Part shown: positions 1-9,599 of the stretch, in pieces | How the letters are laid out: every line of letters begins with the position of its first letter | Numbering within the stretch: the first letter of the stretch is position 1 | Source of the DNA: Apoda limacodes | Lineage: Eukaryota > Arthropoda > Insecta > Lepidoptera > Limacodidae | NCBI GenBank assembly: GCA_946406115.1 | Contig: OX291542.1 | Location: 36,537,321-36,601,320 of the forward strand | Direction: 5' to 3' | Length of the DNA: 64,000 nt | Notes under the pieces: model-generated | What the model was told of the DNA's origin: nothing | What the model saw: only the letters and a program-made list of their open reading frames with translations | Databases searched by the model: none | Position numbers and translations under genes: made by a program

Positions 1-395
1 TTCCAACTTGAAAGACCATACATTTGCTCTTTACAACAAACATTATATACTAATTAAGCCATGGCTTGCTGCATATTTGTCGCATACACTTAGCAACCTG
101 TATACCCAAAATATAGGATTCTTGCTTTATGTCTTTCTTTGTTTTGTCAAAATTAATTTGTGTTCATTGTTTTTGTATTTTTATTATAAATATATTTAAT
201 GTGAGCGTCATGATGTTGATTAAGTGTTTGTCTATTGTCTATATTATAAACCTGTCTATTGTCTATATTGTAAACCTGTTGAGGCCGCAGACAGAGACAC
301 GCAGCAAAACCATGACATCAGCGTAACTTATATTATTGAGACATACATCATCAATATGACAACCGACATGGAAGCTACTGAGTCCCTCTATCAGC

Positions 396-640
396 GCATT
401 TATGATTTACACACAGGTTGAAGAGTTTAGGCGAGAACAGCCCACCCTGCCTTATACCGCACTTCAACTTATAAGACCCTGAGAAAGCGCTGGACCACTT
501 TACGACATTGACCTGATTGTGATACCAAAATTTAAACAAGTTACTAAATTCTGTGGGTACTTTAGTGTCGTCTAGTAAATGCCATAAGATTTCATAACAG
601 ACCAGGTCAGATGCCTCCGAAAGGACCAATAAACAAGCGT
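396..640 (-). pseudogene. LINE reverse transcriptase fragment
   Basis: An open minus-strand stretch reads like the middle of a non-LTR retrotransposon reverse transcriptase. It begins at the block equivalent to 'LSKAFDxVxYxxLW' (here LSEASDLVCYEILW), continues with LLDDTKVPTEF and a WYHNQVNVVKW segment, and ends in the motif CGIRQGGLFSPKLFNLCVN, the RT 'GxxQGGxxSPxLF' block. The YADD catalytic block that should follow is missing, and upstream palm and finger blocks are absent, so this is a piece of about 80 codons truncated at both ends. Clade assignment is not possible from this length. It cannot encode a working enzyme. Confidence 0.8.
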
Positions 641-892
641 ACACAACGTGTTTCGATCTTCAAAGTACTTAACAGTCTGACATTATTAATATTAAAGCAT
701 CAAATTGGCAAAAAATATTCATTTTACTTGATAAAGTTATTTTTCATTATACCTCCGGTTTTATTTACATCTATACATATAAAATGCTTTGTCCTGAATG
801 ACTGAACTATCAAAGCGCAGCCTTAACCACTGATCGTAGAGACCTGAAACTTGGAGGGTGTATTCTTTGTATGACGTAGGCATCTGGTAAGA

Positions 893-1040
893 AAGGGTTT
901 TCCGAAAAGGTCAACTGCGAGTCGGACTCGTGCAATAAGAGTAAACCGATTTTAATGAAATTTTGGAAAGTTGTTATGCACACGCTGGGGAAAGTTTCTT
1001 AGAAAAAAAAGGGTCAAGTGCGAGTCGGACATGTTCCAGT
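893..1040 (-). repeat. Fragments of the CCAAGTGCGAG repeat
   Basis: Two diverged copies of the box CAAGTGCGAGTCGGAC occur about 110 bp apart (near 905 and 1015). This box marks one end of the GGTTCCGTA repeat family seen more completely at 18917, 52217 and 63338. The remainder of the repeat is not recognisable here. Confidence 0.5.
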
Positions 1041-3276
1041 GCTAGTCTAAGATAAAATCTCGTATATAACTCCACAATATTTATATTTTAATACTAGCGC
1101 CATGCTTTTTGTCGGCGCTCATATTAATGTTACCTCTATTTCCTGACAGTTGCATAGCTAATTGTATGCTTAATAGTCATTTACATACTGCTTGCTGTTT
1201 GTCCAAAGTTACGTAGGGTCCTTTTGTTAATCACCTTATAATCATCAAGTCTATTTTATTTTTTAACTTAAAACCTCCGACCCTGTCTGTACAACTTAAT
1301 GTCGAAAAACAATAAAAATAAATTTGAAATAAATAAAAAACCTGTTTGTTTGACTAGCAATACTGCTTTTCCTTATTTGGATTCTGTATGTAGATCTTAT
1401 TGATTCCTTACTGAATCCAAGTTTGACTTACTTAAATTATGTAGCAACTTTGTTATTTTACTCGTAATTGCAGGTGAATTATTTTTCTGTTTAAGCGTGC
1501 AGTAGGTATACAATAGCCCCAAGCGGCAAGCGAGTAACCTCTGTTCAACGTCTGATTGCCTGGTACTGGTGTTCCCGCCCGGGGTTGAGCTTTGAATTTA
1601 TTATTACAGTGCTCCTAACGCTCAATAAAGCAGTTTCTGTAGAAAGTTCTTATGTAAACCAAGTTAATTACGGGTCTATTGGCATTGTGATTGATTTTAT
1701 AATGGAAAATATAATACCCAAAAATTAACAAAAACGATGCTAATTACAATAATATTGATAAATAAAAATATAGTAAATATTCGTATCAATATAAATCAAA
1801 AACACTTACTTTGGTGTATTCTTGAAATTTGACCTTCAATAAGTGACAGTAGTGACAAAGTTTGCATGAAAATAATATTTTAATGATCAAGAGTTGTTCC
1901 GTTGTGATACTAAAACAAATTTTAAAATTAACTAGCTTATAAGTTGATTTTTTCTAAAGAGCACTTAAAACTATATAAAACCTTCTAAAAATAGCTAGTG
2001 ACTAGTTTTTTATTTCCAACATTTGGATTTTAGAAATTAGTTTTCTACGACGTACTACGTTTTATCTAATGGCGGCGCTTGTGGGCTGTAAGAGGGCCCT
2101 GAAGGGTTAAGCAAATTTGTCAGTGATAAAATATTTCTATGGTCAAGTTACTTTAAACATAATATATATGCTTTTTAACATAAATAAAAAATACAGTGTT
2201 TTGCGGATTTTCAAATTCCAATTACTGAAGAAATAAAATGAGTTGCTAATGTTGTATAGGGTAGAAAAATATTATTTTTACAGTCAAATTTTCACGAATC
2301 TTGATATCAATGCTTTCCAACACCAAAATACGGAAATCCCGCATTTCGGCATTTTTTCAAATTAAGCCACTATTTTTGTAGTGAAATTTTATATTCATGT
2401 AAATGTTCTATACCAAATTTTTAAAATCTGAATTTCTGGGAATTTCAAATTAAAACCCCTAGAAGGTAAAAGAGGATAAAAAGTTTGTTGGTTAAATAAA
2501 ATTTGTATGCTTAAATTTACTTAAACACCTTACGGGAGATAGAGGGTGAGAATGTTTGTATAGGATTTAATATTACTACAGCCAATTTAATCGAAACTTG
2601 GTATATTTTAACACAAATAACAAACGACGTGTTATGAGGTTTCATAAAACATAAACCAAAAGGGGAAAAGGAATTGCGATCTTTTACGCGAGAAATAATA
2701 TTTTTAGGGTCAAATTCACTTATAAGTGTACTTCAAAACAATAAAAAAAGTATGTATTTCGTGGTTTTTAACAATACCTTTTTAATCTTAAATTTACTTG
2801 TACTTTTACACGCTAACCCGTGAAAAAATAGTAGATTGTTAACTAAGGGATAAAAGGCACCCATTTCTGACAACATATTTTTGCGCTAACGAAATGTGAG
2901 CACCAGTAGTGTGAGTGAGAAATAAACCTTTCACTTGAATTAAACACTCTGTGGTTTTGAACGATTTTCACTAATTCGATTCGATTAAAGTTAGTAAATC
3001 TCTCAAAAACACTTAACTTCAAATCGCAAGTTAAGCTCACTGTATTTGATTTTAGTTCTGGTAATTCAGATAATAAAATATTACTATTTTCGTTTTGTAA
3101 ATAATTTAAAATTCTTATCTTGTAGAAATTTGCCGGCTCCTATCAATTATATTTTCAGGAATGCGAATATTATTTATATTTACTCTCATAGAAGTTAAAT
3201 GTGACGTTATATTAAGTAACGTCAAACAATAAATTTGTGTATTCTAATTACTACATTTAGATTTGAGTTTTGTGTT
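1041..3276. other. No recognisable gene
   Basis: AT-rich sequence without a coding-like frame. An A-rich stretch with AATAAA-like words near 1300-1345 could be the tail of a retroelement. A less AT-rich patch at about 1500-1580 matches nothing I know. The stretch just left of the Pao protease (2840-3276) could hold further decayed Pao sequence, but I see no motif. Confidence 0.5.
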
Positions 3277-3468
3277 TCAAGATTGAGTGGTATGTGCGAT
3301 TGATTGACCTACACCTGAGATTTTGTATGTGGACTGTATGTAATGCGTATTAAATTTTTTGATAAACGAATTGGTAATGAAACAATGCTGGCTACCGCTA
3401 TCCAAGAGAACTCTCGCTGTCTGATAAACGTTGTCATCACTTGCCACATCCACTAAGGCGGCGGACAC
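3277..3468 (-). pseudogene. Bel/Pao aspartic protease fragment
   Basis: The minus-strand frame contains SAALVDVASDDN followed by YQTARVLLDSGSQHCFI, the retropepsin start of Bel/Pao elements (the catalytic box appears as LLDSGSQ, with D-S-G). It stops after about 60 residues, well short of the full protease fold, and the flap and the second conserved half are missing. It lies immediately downstream, in minus-strand order, of Pao gag sequence, with a frameshift between the two near 3460. No RT follows on this strand. The next Pao pol sequence is on the plus strand at 7216. Confidence 0.82.
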
Positions 3469-4120
3469 AAAGAGAATATAATATACGACGTGGCGGACAG
3501 GAAAACATTTTCCAGCGGTGTATCTGAGCCTGTTGTTAACTCGCTGTTTTGTATGTTGTGGTGAGTGTGGGTTGTGTTTAGAGTAATATTATGAGTATAT
3601 GTGACTGTTGCAGAGTGCAATCCCTGTGTTAGTGACACGTTACCGCTAAAATTATTGTGTTTTTGTTGATATTGTCTGCAAGGACCAAAATAACAATCTT
3701 TTTTTTCGTCTACAAACTTACTTCGTTCATTAAATGGCAAAATAAGAAATTTAATGAATATAAAGGATGGTTTGCGCAACACATATTACAAAATCATAAT
3801 CGTTTATTTCGGGAATTTAATTTACTAGTTAGACATAAGTTAGTGAATTTAGGTTTGACTTTGGTTTTAGGCTCGTACGAGGTTTTTACGTAGTTACTGG
3901 CTTTAATCATGTCAAGCGTTGACTTATCTTCCAAAAACTTTAACAAGTCATCCAACTTCAATATGAACTAAAATCGCTACAAATAGATTTTTTTATTGCT
4001 CGCACTCACGTTCAGTCGTAGCATCTAACTTAGAAACAACAATGTATATATGTAGAGTATCCCATTGATCGGTGGGCTCGTCTAGTGAATTTAATGCTCG
4101 TAAATAACATAAAATGTATT
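3450..4120 (-). pseudogene. Bel/Pao gag, C-terminal part with damaged zinc knuckles
   Basis: Reading the minus strand leftwards from 4120, frames broken by stops and shifts give the Pao gag sequence LRALNSLDEPTDQWDTLHIY and VSKLDATTE, then a linker, then a cysteine/histidine region (ICNMCCANHPLYSLNFL; later FGPCRQYQQKHNN). These correspond to the zinc-knuckle block of Bel/Pao gag proteins, with several Cys positions lost. At least four frame changes are needed to follow it. The piece resumes exactly where the Tc1/mariner insertion at 4121-6040 ends, so that element split a once continuous gag. Confidence 0.72.
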
Positions 4121-4159
4121 AATTATACTATTTCCATTTCTTTATTTTCTCGATGACAG
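4121..4159 (+). repeat. Terminal inverted repeat, left
   Basis: Contains ATACTATTTCCATTTCTTTA and continues to TTTTCTCGATGACAG. Pairs with 6003-6040 in reverse complement, with about one mismatch in 36 (CGATGACAG against CGGTGACAG). Confidence 0.88.
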
Positions 4160-4427
4160 CTCCTGTGGAAACGAGCGTCTTTTTTACATTATGTATACAT
4201 TATTTAATAAAAATATAACGCTTACGCACGTACAAGGTAACTGCAGAGTCGGAGAAACTTATAGGGATGGAGCTATCGATAAACGTAAAACGATAACAGA
4301 CCCGATATTTTTTTACAAAATGTAAGCAACTAAACTATTGCCGGATAATTTTGTACAAATTTATTAACTAATATTACATTTCATTACAAGATGTAATTAT
4401 ATTATGTTGATTCTTTATTTATTTATT

Positions 4428-5700
4428 TTAATCAAAATCTGATGAATCGTCACTGTCACTCGATGAGCTCTCCCCAAAATTTATTGTAAGTTCCTGTACT
4501 TCTATATTATCGAATGCCACATGAATTTCCCAATCCGACGCTATAATGTTTTGGTTCCTCTCACAATTTTTCTCAATGTTCGGCAGTAACTTCCGCACAT
4601 GCATTTTTTTAATAAATCTAACATCTTGTTTGCCGTAAAAGGGGGATGGGTATTGTTTCGAGTGGCGTTTCCTTTGATTTGTGCCCATATTAGTTCTAAA
4701 ACATTGAACTGACAATGATACGGAGGAATTCGAAGAACCCAATGAACACATTCGGCAGCATCGGTAATAAATCTTTTAGGGAGGCTTTTTTTCGATTTTA
4801 AAATATCCACTCACTGTACTTTTAATAAAGCACTATCCACATTTTCGCCATGACGTTGGAGCCAGTCAATTATCTCTTGTTTTCATTGGCTTGCGACGGC
4901 ATTTTGTCAAATTGTCTGGAGTGATATGTAACGTTGTCCATTTTAATTATCGACGGTTCTTCCAGAGATTGCACCATTTCTTCAAACCATCCTTCGTAAA
5001 TCTCCGCGTTCATTTCTTACAAAGGCCAGTTAAGCATCTGACAGGAATCCTTTCGTAGACCCTGCATGGCATATGATAAGACTATTTCCCATTGGCACTG
5101 AACTAGTGGAAGCGGCGGTGTCGTCAGTCCAGTTCTTAGATACTGTGTGGTTTGCATTAAAACAAAGTCTCGTCAGTGAAAATAACATTTGACCAATCTG
5201 ATATCTTTTTGGCTTCGCTCAAAAATTCGCAGCGAGCCATAGCAACGTCGTGACGCTCCATCAATATTTTACGTTTGTCTGATTTTTTATAAGAAAATAC
5301 AATTACTTTCAAAACCAAGCTTAATGATGATTTTTGGCCATGTAACAAACCACATTCAAGTAAAGAAACAACAAGTTTTTTAAGTGTTGGAATTTCTTTG
5401 TGCAAGTAAAAGTCATATATATGACGGCGAATAGCGTCAGCGTCAAGTGGTCAACCGATGTCACACGACGTGGTTGGCGTTTTTTCTTCGGCGTACGAAG
5501 CTAATTTTCCTGCTACCGTAAGCTTCGGTAGTAATTTTTGAAACAGTAGATCCACTAATTCCTAATGCGGCCGCAACACGCTCTCGCACTTGCGATAGTG
5601 GTAATAGCGGGCCACCATTTTGTTACTCTGCTTCAAAGTATTTACGACCCTTGATTACCAGTTCTCTCGCCTGCCGTTTCAGAACAGATCCTTTAGGCAT
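4428..5700 (-). pseudogene. Tc1/mariner-superfamily transposase, broken
   Basis: Begins at an ATG complementary to 5698-5700 (MPKGSVLKRQARELV...), runs through a helix-turn-helix-like part (QVRERVAAALGISGSTVSKI), then after stops and shifts DAIRRHIYDFYLHKEIPTLK and WSNVIFTDETLF (first Asp near 5165). Next come a second-Asp block DNVTYHSRQ near 4935 and the final block VLRIPPYHCQFNVLELIWAQ, with Glu at 4694-4696. The tail is acidic, ESSSSDSDDSSDFD, ending with TAA at 4428. The second Asp to Glu distance is about 80 residues, far longer than the 34 of classic Tc1 or mariner and similar to the DD82E group described in animals; the group name is from memory. At least five disabling changes are present. 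Confidence 0.85.
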
Positions 5701-6002
5701 TTTGATATTTGACAGCTGGGCAGCAATCAACACGGAGGAACACAAAATACACAACGTTACGTATGGATAATATGAAAAAACTCAGCGAACAGAAATGTAG
5801 TGACTATAAAGCACGACCGTCTTGTTGCAAGTGACAGATTAAAACAAACACAATATGGCGGTGGGCCATTGAATGTTCCCACCTTGAAAAAATATATTTG
5901 ATTGTTTTTGTTGTACCTATTTATCTTTGTTCAAAACATAATAAATATGCGATCGATATCATTACTTATTTGGTCACAACACTACAACTATCAAATTAGA
6001 AC

Positions 6003-6040
6003 TGTCACCGAGAAAATAAAGAAATGGAAATAGTATAATT
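6003..6040 (-). repeat. Terminal inverted repeat, right
   Basis: Reverse complement of 4121-4159 apart from one or two substitutions. It abuts Pao gag sequence (minus-strand frame ending ...SSAQIRKL), marking the insertion point. Confidence 0.88.
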
Positions 6041-6147
6041 TTCTAATCTGTGCGGACGATTCTTTATTGAACGACTGAGCTGTAAATAAGGATTTAACGT
6101 GATTGTAAAGTAACAAACGTTTATTGTTAAATCTATTTAACTCGACT
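6028..6147 (-). pseudogene. Bel/Pao gag, middle piece
   Basis: The minus-strand frame ELNRFNNKRLLLYNHVKSLF followed by FNKESSAQIRKL is the conserved Pao gag segment just after the 'AWxLLxxR' block. It is a 40-residue island caught between the SINE (right) and the Tc1/mariner element (left). It reads without a stop, so this part has decayed little. Confidence 0.78.
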
Positions 6148-6427
6148 CCCTCGCAGTTTAGTTGGTAGCGTGGCCGGCTGTTGTGCTGAGGGTGGGGGTT
6201 CGATTTCCGCACTGGACAAACATTTATGTAATAAACATTTGTGTTTGTCTTGAGTTTAAGTAATTACACCCATTTATGTATAATAAGTATTTATTTACAA
6301 AAAAAAGGATTATATATGTATTTGCATCCGTTGTCTGGTATCCTTAGCACAAGCTTTGCTTACATTGGGTCAGACGGCGCTGTGTGTTATGTCCAAAAAT
6401 ATTTATTTATTCATTATTTATTATTTT
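6140..6427 (+). mobile_element. tRNA-headed SINE
   Basis: The 5' end looks like a tRNA: an A-box-like stretch around TTAGTTGGTAGCGTGG (6157-6172) and a B-box GGGTTCGATTTCC (6196-6208), spaced as in a pol III promoter. The body has the words TCTGGTATCCTTAGCACAAG and CTTTGCTTACATTGGG, which I recognise from a SINE family widespread in Lepidoptera, and the 3' end is an ATTT-rich tail. It has no coding capacity and depends on LINE machinery. Pao gag continues on both sides, so it inserted into the Pao copy. No clean target duplication could be read. Confidence 0.8.
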
Positions 6428-6905
6428 CTAAAAGCTGCCATCCCGTTTTGTGATTATCAAACGTAAGCTCTCATGATTTAATCACTTGCAGCGCGTTACC
6501 AGTTAGTCCAGACCTAATAAATAATGATTTTTTTTAACAGAATCTAGCTCAATAGAATTCTGAATCACAGATATGTAGGTGTCCCTTAACTCAAACCAAT
6601 GATCATAATTACCATAGTGTACCAAAGTGGGTAGCGAAATAGTAGGTAGCTTGACTGACGAAGTGCTATTGGACTTTGAATTATCACTTGGTTTAACATT
6701 AATGCAATTTACCAAACGCTTTGCAGCAGCCATGGCTTTATAATACTGTCCTTCAAATAATTCACGATGATCTTGCGATCTTGAGATTTCTGTACTAACT
6801 CATCCTCAGAAACAGCTTCTTCTAACTTATTTGGAACTTCATTAAAGTCGTCTAATGAAGCCGCGGTTGTTTGCATCCGCAGTTCGAGCTGTAGTAACTG
6901 TCATT
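6428..6905 (-). pseudogene. Bel/Pao gag, N-terminal part
   Basis: From about 6905 downwards the minus strand encodes a Pao gag start: a helical region (TTAASLDDFNEVPNKLEEAV), then after a shift RELFEGQYYKAMAAAKRLV, a linker, and LPTISLPTLVHYGNYDHWFE with LRDTYISVIQNS. After a second shift come LTGNALQVIKS and TGWQLLENN. These match, in order, the conserved blocks of the Bel/Pao gag (DUF1759-type). The best open run is 6503-6733. The sequence continues after the SINE at 6147. The true start codon was not identified. Confidence 0.83.
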
Positions 6906-7215
6906 CAAATAGTTAAATTTTATCAAAGGTGTTAAAAAATTTAATAAACAACGTCAGCCCACCTTTTCTACCGTTTTATTCAAAAATTTTAACAAGACCT
7001 CTATTTCACTTAATCAAAAAACTATATTCTGCTTCTCACGATACGTAAATAAGGCGTACACAAATCGGGAGTCCACACAATACTGACACACACAAAAGCT
7101 TAGGAAGTAAAGAAAGAAATAATTACGCCTAAAACCGTTCCTCTTCTTCAAATCTGATAGGTAAAGGTTCTTCACTTCTGCTTCAAGGTATAAGAATCCG
7201 ATCGAATGACCAATG
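6906..7215. other. Probable Pao leader or LTR remnant
   Basis: Non-coding stretch lying upstream of gag on the minus strand and directly abutting plus-strand RT at about 7216. By position it should be the leader and perhaps part of an LTR of the minus-strand copy, but no second LTR copy was found in the window to confirm that. Confidence 0.35.
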
Positions 7216-7530
7216 GTCCTTCGAGCCGTATAATAATTCAACCTGATCAAAGATCATTACAATTAATTCTATGGAGAGACAGTCCAGTCAAGTCTGCGGG
7301 CATATATCATCACACAGGGTCATACAGTACAGCGTCTTCATCATTCTTAAGTAATCGATGCATAAAACAGTTAGCGACGGAATGTGACGTAGTGGAAGTA
7401 TCGCGGGTTATAAACGAAGACTTTTATGTTGACGATTTAATAACAGGTTGCGAAAATAAATCACACTTATAACTATTTGTAACAAAGTTTCCGAGGTATT
7501 ACAGTCCGGATGTTTTAATTTGCGTTAGTG
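7216..7530 (+). pseudogene. Bel/Pao reverse transcriptase fragment
   Basis: Plus-strand frame with PDQRSLQLILWRDSPVK, then YSTASSSFLSNRCIKQLATE, then INEDFYVDDLITGCEN: the Pao RT blocks ending in the YVDD catalytic box, here intact. The fragment begins in mid-RT; fingers and the first catalytic Asp are missing. After the box it continues with traces of 'VLQSGCFNLR' and then jumps straight to the integrase zinc region at 7560, so RNase H has been deleted. It is oriented opposite to the gag/protease pieces to its left. Confidence 0.88.
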
Positions 7531-7559
7531 CAGAGTACAATAATTTACTCCAGAGAACA

Positions 7560-7817
7560 CCTATAAAAACGTCTCGTATTATGAGAGTCGGTGGTAGACT
7601 TGCTATTTCTATGGATTTTCTGTACGACAAAATACATCCCATGTTGTTGTGCAGTAAACACCTATTTACTGTTTTGTTATTTAGGCACGAGCATCAATTA
7701 TTATTGCATGCGGGCCCACAATCAGTTTTAGAAAATACCAGAGAACACTGGACTGGTTCGTAAATGTGTTACCTGCAGTCGCATGAAAGGAAAAACTTGA
7801 CAACCCATCATGGGTAC
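7560..7817 (+). pseudogene. Bel/Pao integrase, N-terminal zinc-binding region
   Basis: The frame MRVGGRLAISMDFLYDKIHP is followed by LFRHEHQLLLHAGPQSVLE (HHCC-type zinc region with the His pair). After a +1 shift and one in-frame TGA come CVTCSRMKGKT and QPIMG, the Cys pair and its conserved follow-on. The reading stops at GTAC (7814-7817), where the 5.5-kb LTR-type insertion begins. It continues in the same frame at 13320 once that insertion and one GTAC are removed. Confidence 0.86.
7814..7817. repeat. Target site duplication, left copy (GTAC)
   Basis: GTAC here and at 13316-13319 flank a segment starting TG and ending CA. Removing the segment and one GTAC reconnects the Pao integrase reading frame without a shift. 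Confidence 0.7.
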
Positions 7818-7891
7818 TGTAGAGGTTACGACCTCTTGTTAAGTGTAAAGGAGGTAAATATGCTAGCGAACGTTTTTCACGCAGCAAATAC

Positions 7892-8254
7892 TTCGTAGTG
7901 GTTTTATGAAAATATAATAGATGGTGTCAGTGCGTTTTTAAATCAAAACAATTGGAATTTAGAGTTTGTCAGTATTTTTACATTGATTGACATTCCAGTG
8001 AAAATAATAGTTCGGACAAGTCTATATAAATTTGGAGGGTCGATTCCTGTCTCTATCAGGGAGCCCTAGAATTTGCAGAATGGCCTAATATCGCCAGTAG
8101 TCTTAGGGTAAGATACTCCAGTATCCAAAATGCACAAAGCATCGCCACCCTTGCGATTAAATGTAGATATTACCCAATGTAGCGACACGACAACCCGAGG
8201 CCTATTGAAGGATGGCCTAATGAAAGAAGACGTACTGCAGATAAGTTTAAAAAA
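7892..8254 (+). repeat. Gag-derived direct repeat, copy A
   Basis: About 361 bp repeated at 12784-13144 with roughly 13 differences (about 96% identity by eye). Translated, it reads as LTR-element gag in shifting frames: WFYENIIDGVSAFL, SIFTLIDIPVK, then IATLAIKC and RPIEGWPNERRRTADKFK. Both copies share the same frameshifts (for example near GGGAGCCCTAGAATTT), so gag was broken before it was duplicated. Copy A has an extra stop and runs on directly into the gag C-terminus and protease. Confidence 0.8.
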
Positions 8255-9599
8255 GAAGACTTACGGAGAAGGACCACCGAGAGGTTGGAATAAATGCCGA
8301 GATTACTACCAACGAAACAATTTCAGTAAGTCAAAGTTTTATAATAGTAGAAAGTCTGTAAAGAGGGAGCATGGGCAGATGTGGGCAGGTATAGAACCAG
8401 CAGGGGGCTTAAACAACAACGATATTGAGAATCGAGAATGTGTTGTTAATTTTAATACGATTAGGAATGCACCTAATCTCGTGAAGATTCCGATTACTTT
8501 ACGTGGAAATAGGATACCGTGTATCAGGGATACAGGATCAGAGATATTTATTTTGCCAGAAAGTATTTTCCACAAATTATTCGCAGAGGAAGATGTACGT
8601 GAAGAAGAAGGACTGCGAATGACTTCGGCTAATGGTACACTGGGCCAAGGATATCGATTGCATAGCATCGATATCAAAATTGCAGAAAAAGTCTTTGAAG
8701 TAGACTTTATTGTTGTTAAAGGTTGCAAATTTCCAATTTTAGGTCTTGACTTTTTGCATAAGTACAATTGTCATATTGACTTAATGAAGCAAAATGTATA
8801 TGTTAGCGATAAGGTAATAGTATCGTTTCCTCAATTAAAGCCATATGTCATGGATCCAAGTTCGAAGAATGTATATAATGTGCTGGCTACAAATGTAGTG
8901 AAGGATAGGGCAGATAGTGTTTTAATGGTGGAAGATAGGGAGGAGATGAGTATATCAAAAGAGTGTTATAGGGTCGAGCAAGGAGAGTTGGACTCTAAAA
9001 CTAAGCAACCATGTGCTCAAGCATCAAGTAGGAAGACTAGACAAAAGTCGCAAGGCAACCGTGCAAAATCTAGCAAATTGGTTAAGAAAGAGAATAAAGC
9101 CGGGAAAAGCTACTTAGAATATATGTATCTTATTGTATTGCAACAGAAGGTAAGGAATTATGGTCGCATGAAGTCGACGAGGGTAAGTGGCAAGCACGTA
9201 AGGTTACCACTTACATATATGAGGTTTGCTAATTTTTACCACATGGTAAGGAAGATCTACAAAAATTTCCGCCAAGTAGGTAAATTAGAAAGGTATATTA
9301 ATATTTTTTTAGGAAAAGTTAGGCAAAGGATAATGCGAGCGCAGCAGCAACAAAAAGTTATATTTGATCGTCGGGCGAAACCGAAAAATTTGGTTGTAGG
9401 AGATGTAGTATTGTTATATTTTGATAAACAACGAACAGGGTTCTCATATAAATTTAAGAAAATTTATAAGGGTCCGTATGAGATAGTCAGGTTAGTTAGT
9501 CATAACAATGCGTTGTTGAGAAATGTACGTACGGATAGACAGGTAGGTCCTATACATTTTAATAGGTTAAAAGTATTCCGTCCGAGATTAACCTTATAA
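8130..9599 (+). CDS. Protease-integrase C-terminus fusion of a deleted gypsy-like element
   Basis: An uninterrupted 489-codon frame. Residues 1-44 overlap gag in the wrong frame, so the genuine coding sequence probably starts near residue 45. Residues 45-105 are a basic gag tail (GWNKCRDYYQRNN). A retropepsin follows, with catalytic RDTGSEIF at residue 134 and the second conserved block PILGLDFL near residue 202. A lysine/arginine-rich linker (about 285-330) is followed by an integrase C-terminal domain (about 405-489) with the GPYE box at 448. RT, RNase H and the integrase DDE core are absent. A deletion that preserves the frame joined the ends. The product could not reverse-transcribe or integrate alone; whether it is translated is unknown. 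Lack of stops beside broken gag hints at youth or chance. Confidence 0.65.
   Translation: MHKASPPLRLNVDITQCSDTTTRGLLKDGLMKEDVLQISLKKKTYGEGPPRGWNKCRDYYQRNNFSKSKFYNSRKSVKREHGQMWAGIEPAGGLNNNDIENRECVVNFNTIRNAPNLVKIPITLRGNRIPCIRDTGSEIFILPESIFHKLFAEEDVREEEGLRMTSANGTLGQGYRLHSIDIKIAEKVFEVDFIVVKGCKFPILGLDFLHKYNCHIDLMKQNVYVSDKVIVSFPQLKPYVMDPSSKNVYNVLATNVVKDRADSVLMVEDREEMSISKECYRVEQGELDSKTKQPCAQASSRKTRQKSQGNRAKSSKLVKKENKAGKSYLEYMYLIVLQQKVRNYGRMKSTRVSGKHVRLPLTYMRFANFYHMVRKIYKNFRQVGKLERYINIFLGKVRQRIMRAQQQQKVIFDRRAKPKNLVVGDVVLLYFDKQRTGFSYKFKKIYKGPYEIVRLVSHNNALLRNVRTDRQVGPIHFNRLKVFRPRLTL

Larger units (their letters stand above)
4121..6040 (-). mobile_element. Tc1/mariner-superfamily DNA transposon (degenerate)
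   Basis: About 1.9 kb bounded by inverted repeats of about 38 bp (4121-4159 and 6003-6040) around a broken minus-strand transposase. Both flanks continue as the same Bel/Pao gag on the minus strand, so the element jumped into gag. TA dinucleotides at the edges fit Tc1/mariner target choice, but the exact terminal base is uncertain because the repeat itself is AT-rich. The element must be younger than the Pao copy it interrupts. It carries no intact transposase. Confidence 0.85.

Noticed and set aside
6140..6220. A tRNA gene
   Set aside because: A- and B-boxes are present but no cloverleaf can be closed, and a SINE body follows.
8339..8767. 142-codon minus frame
   Set aside because: Lies opposite the protease coding sequence, with no motif; a shadow.
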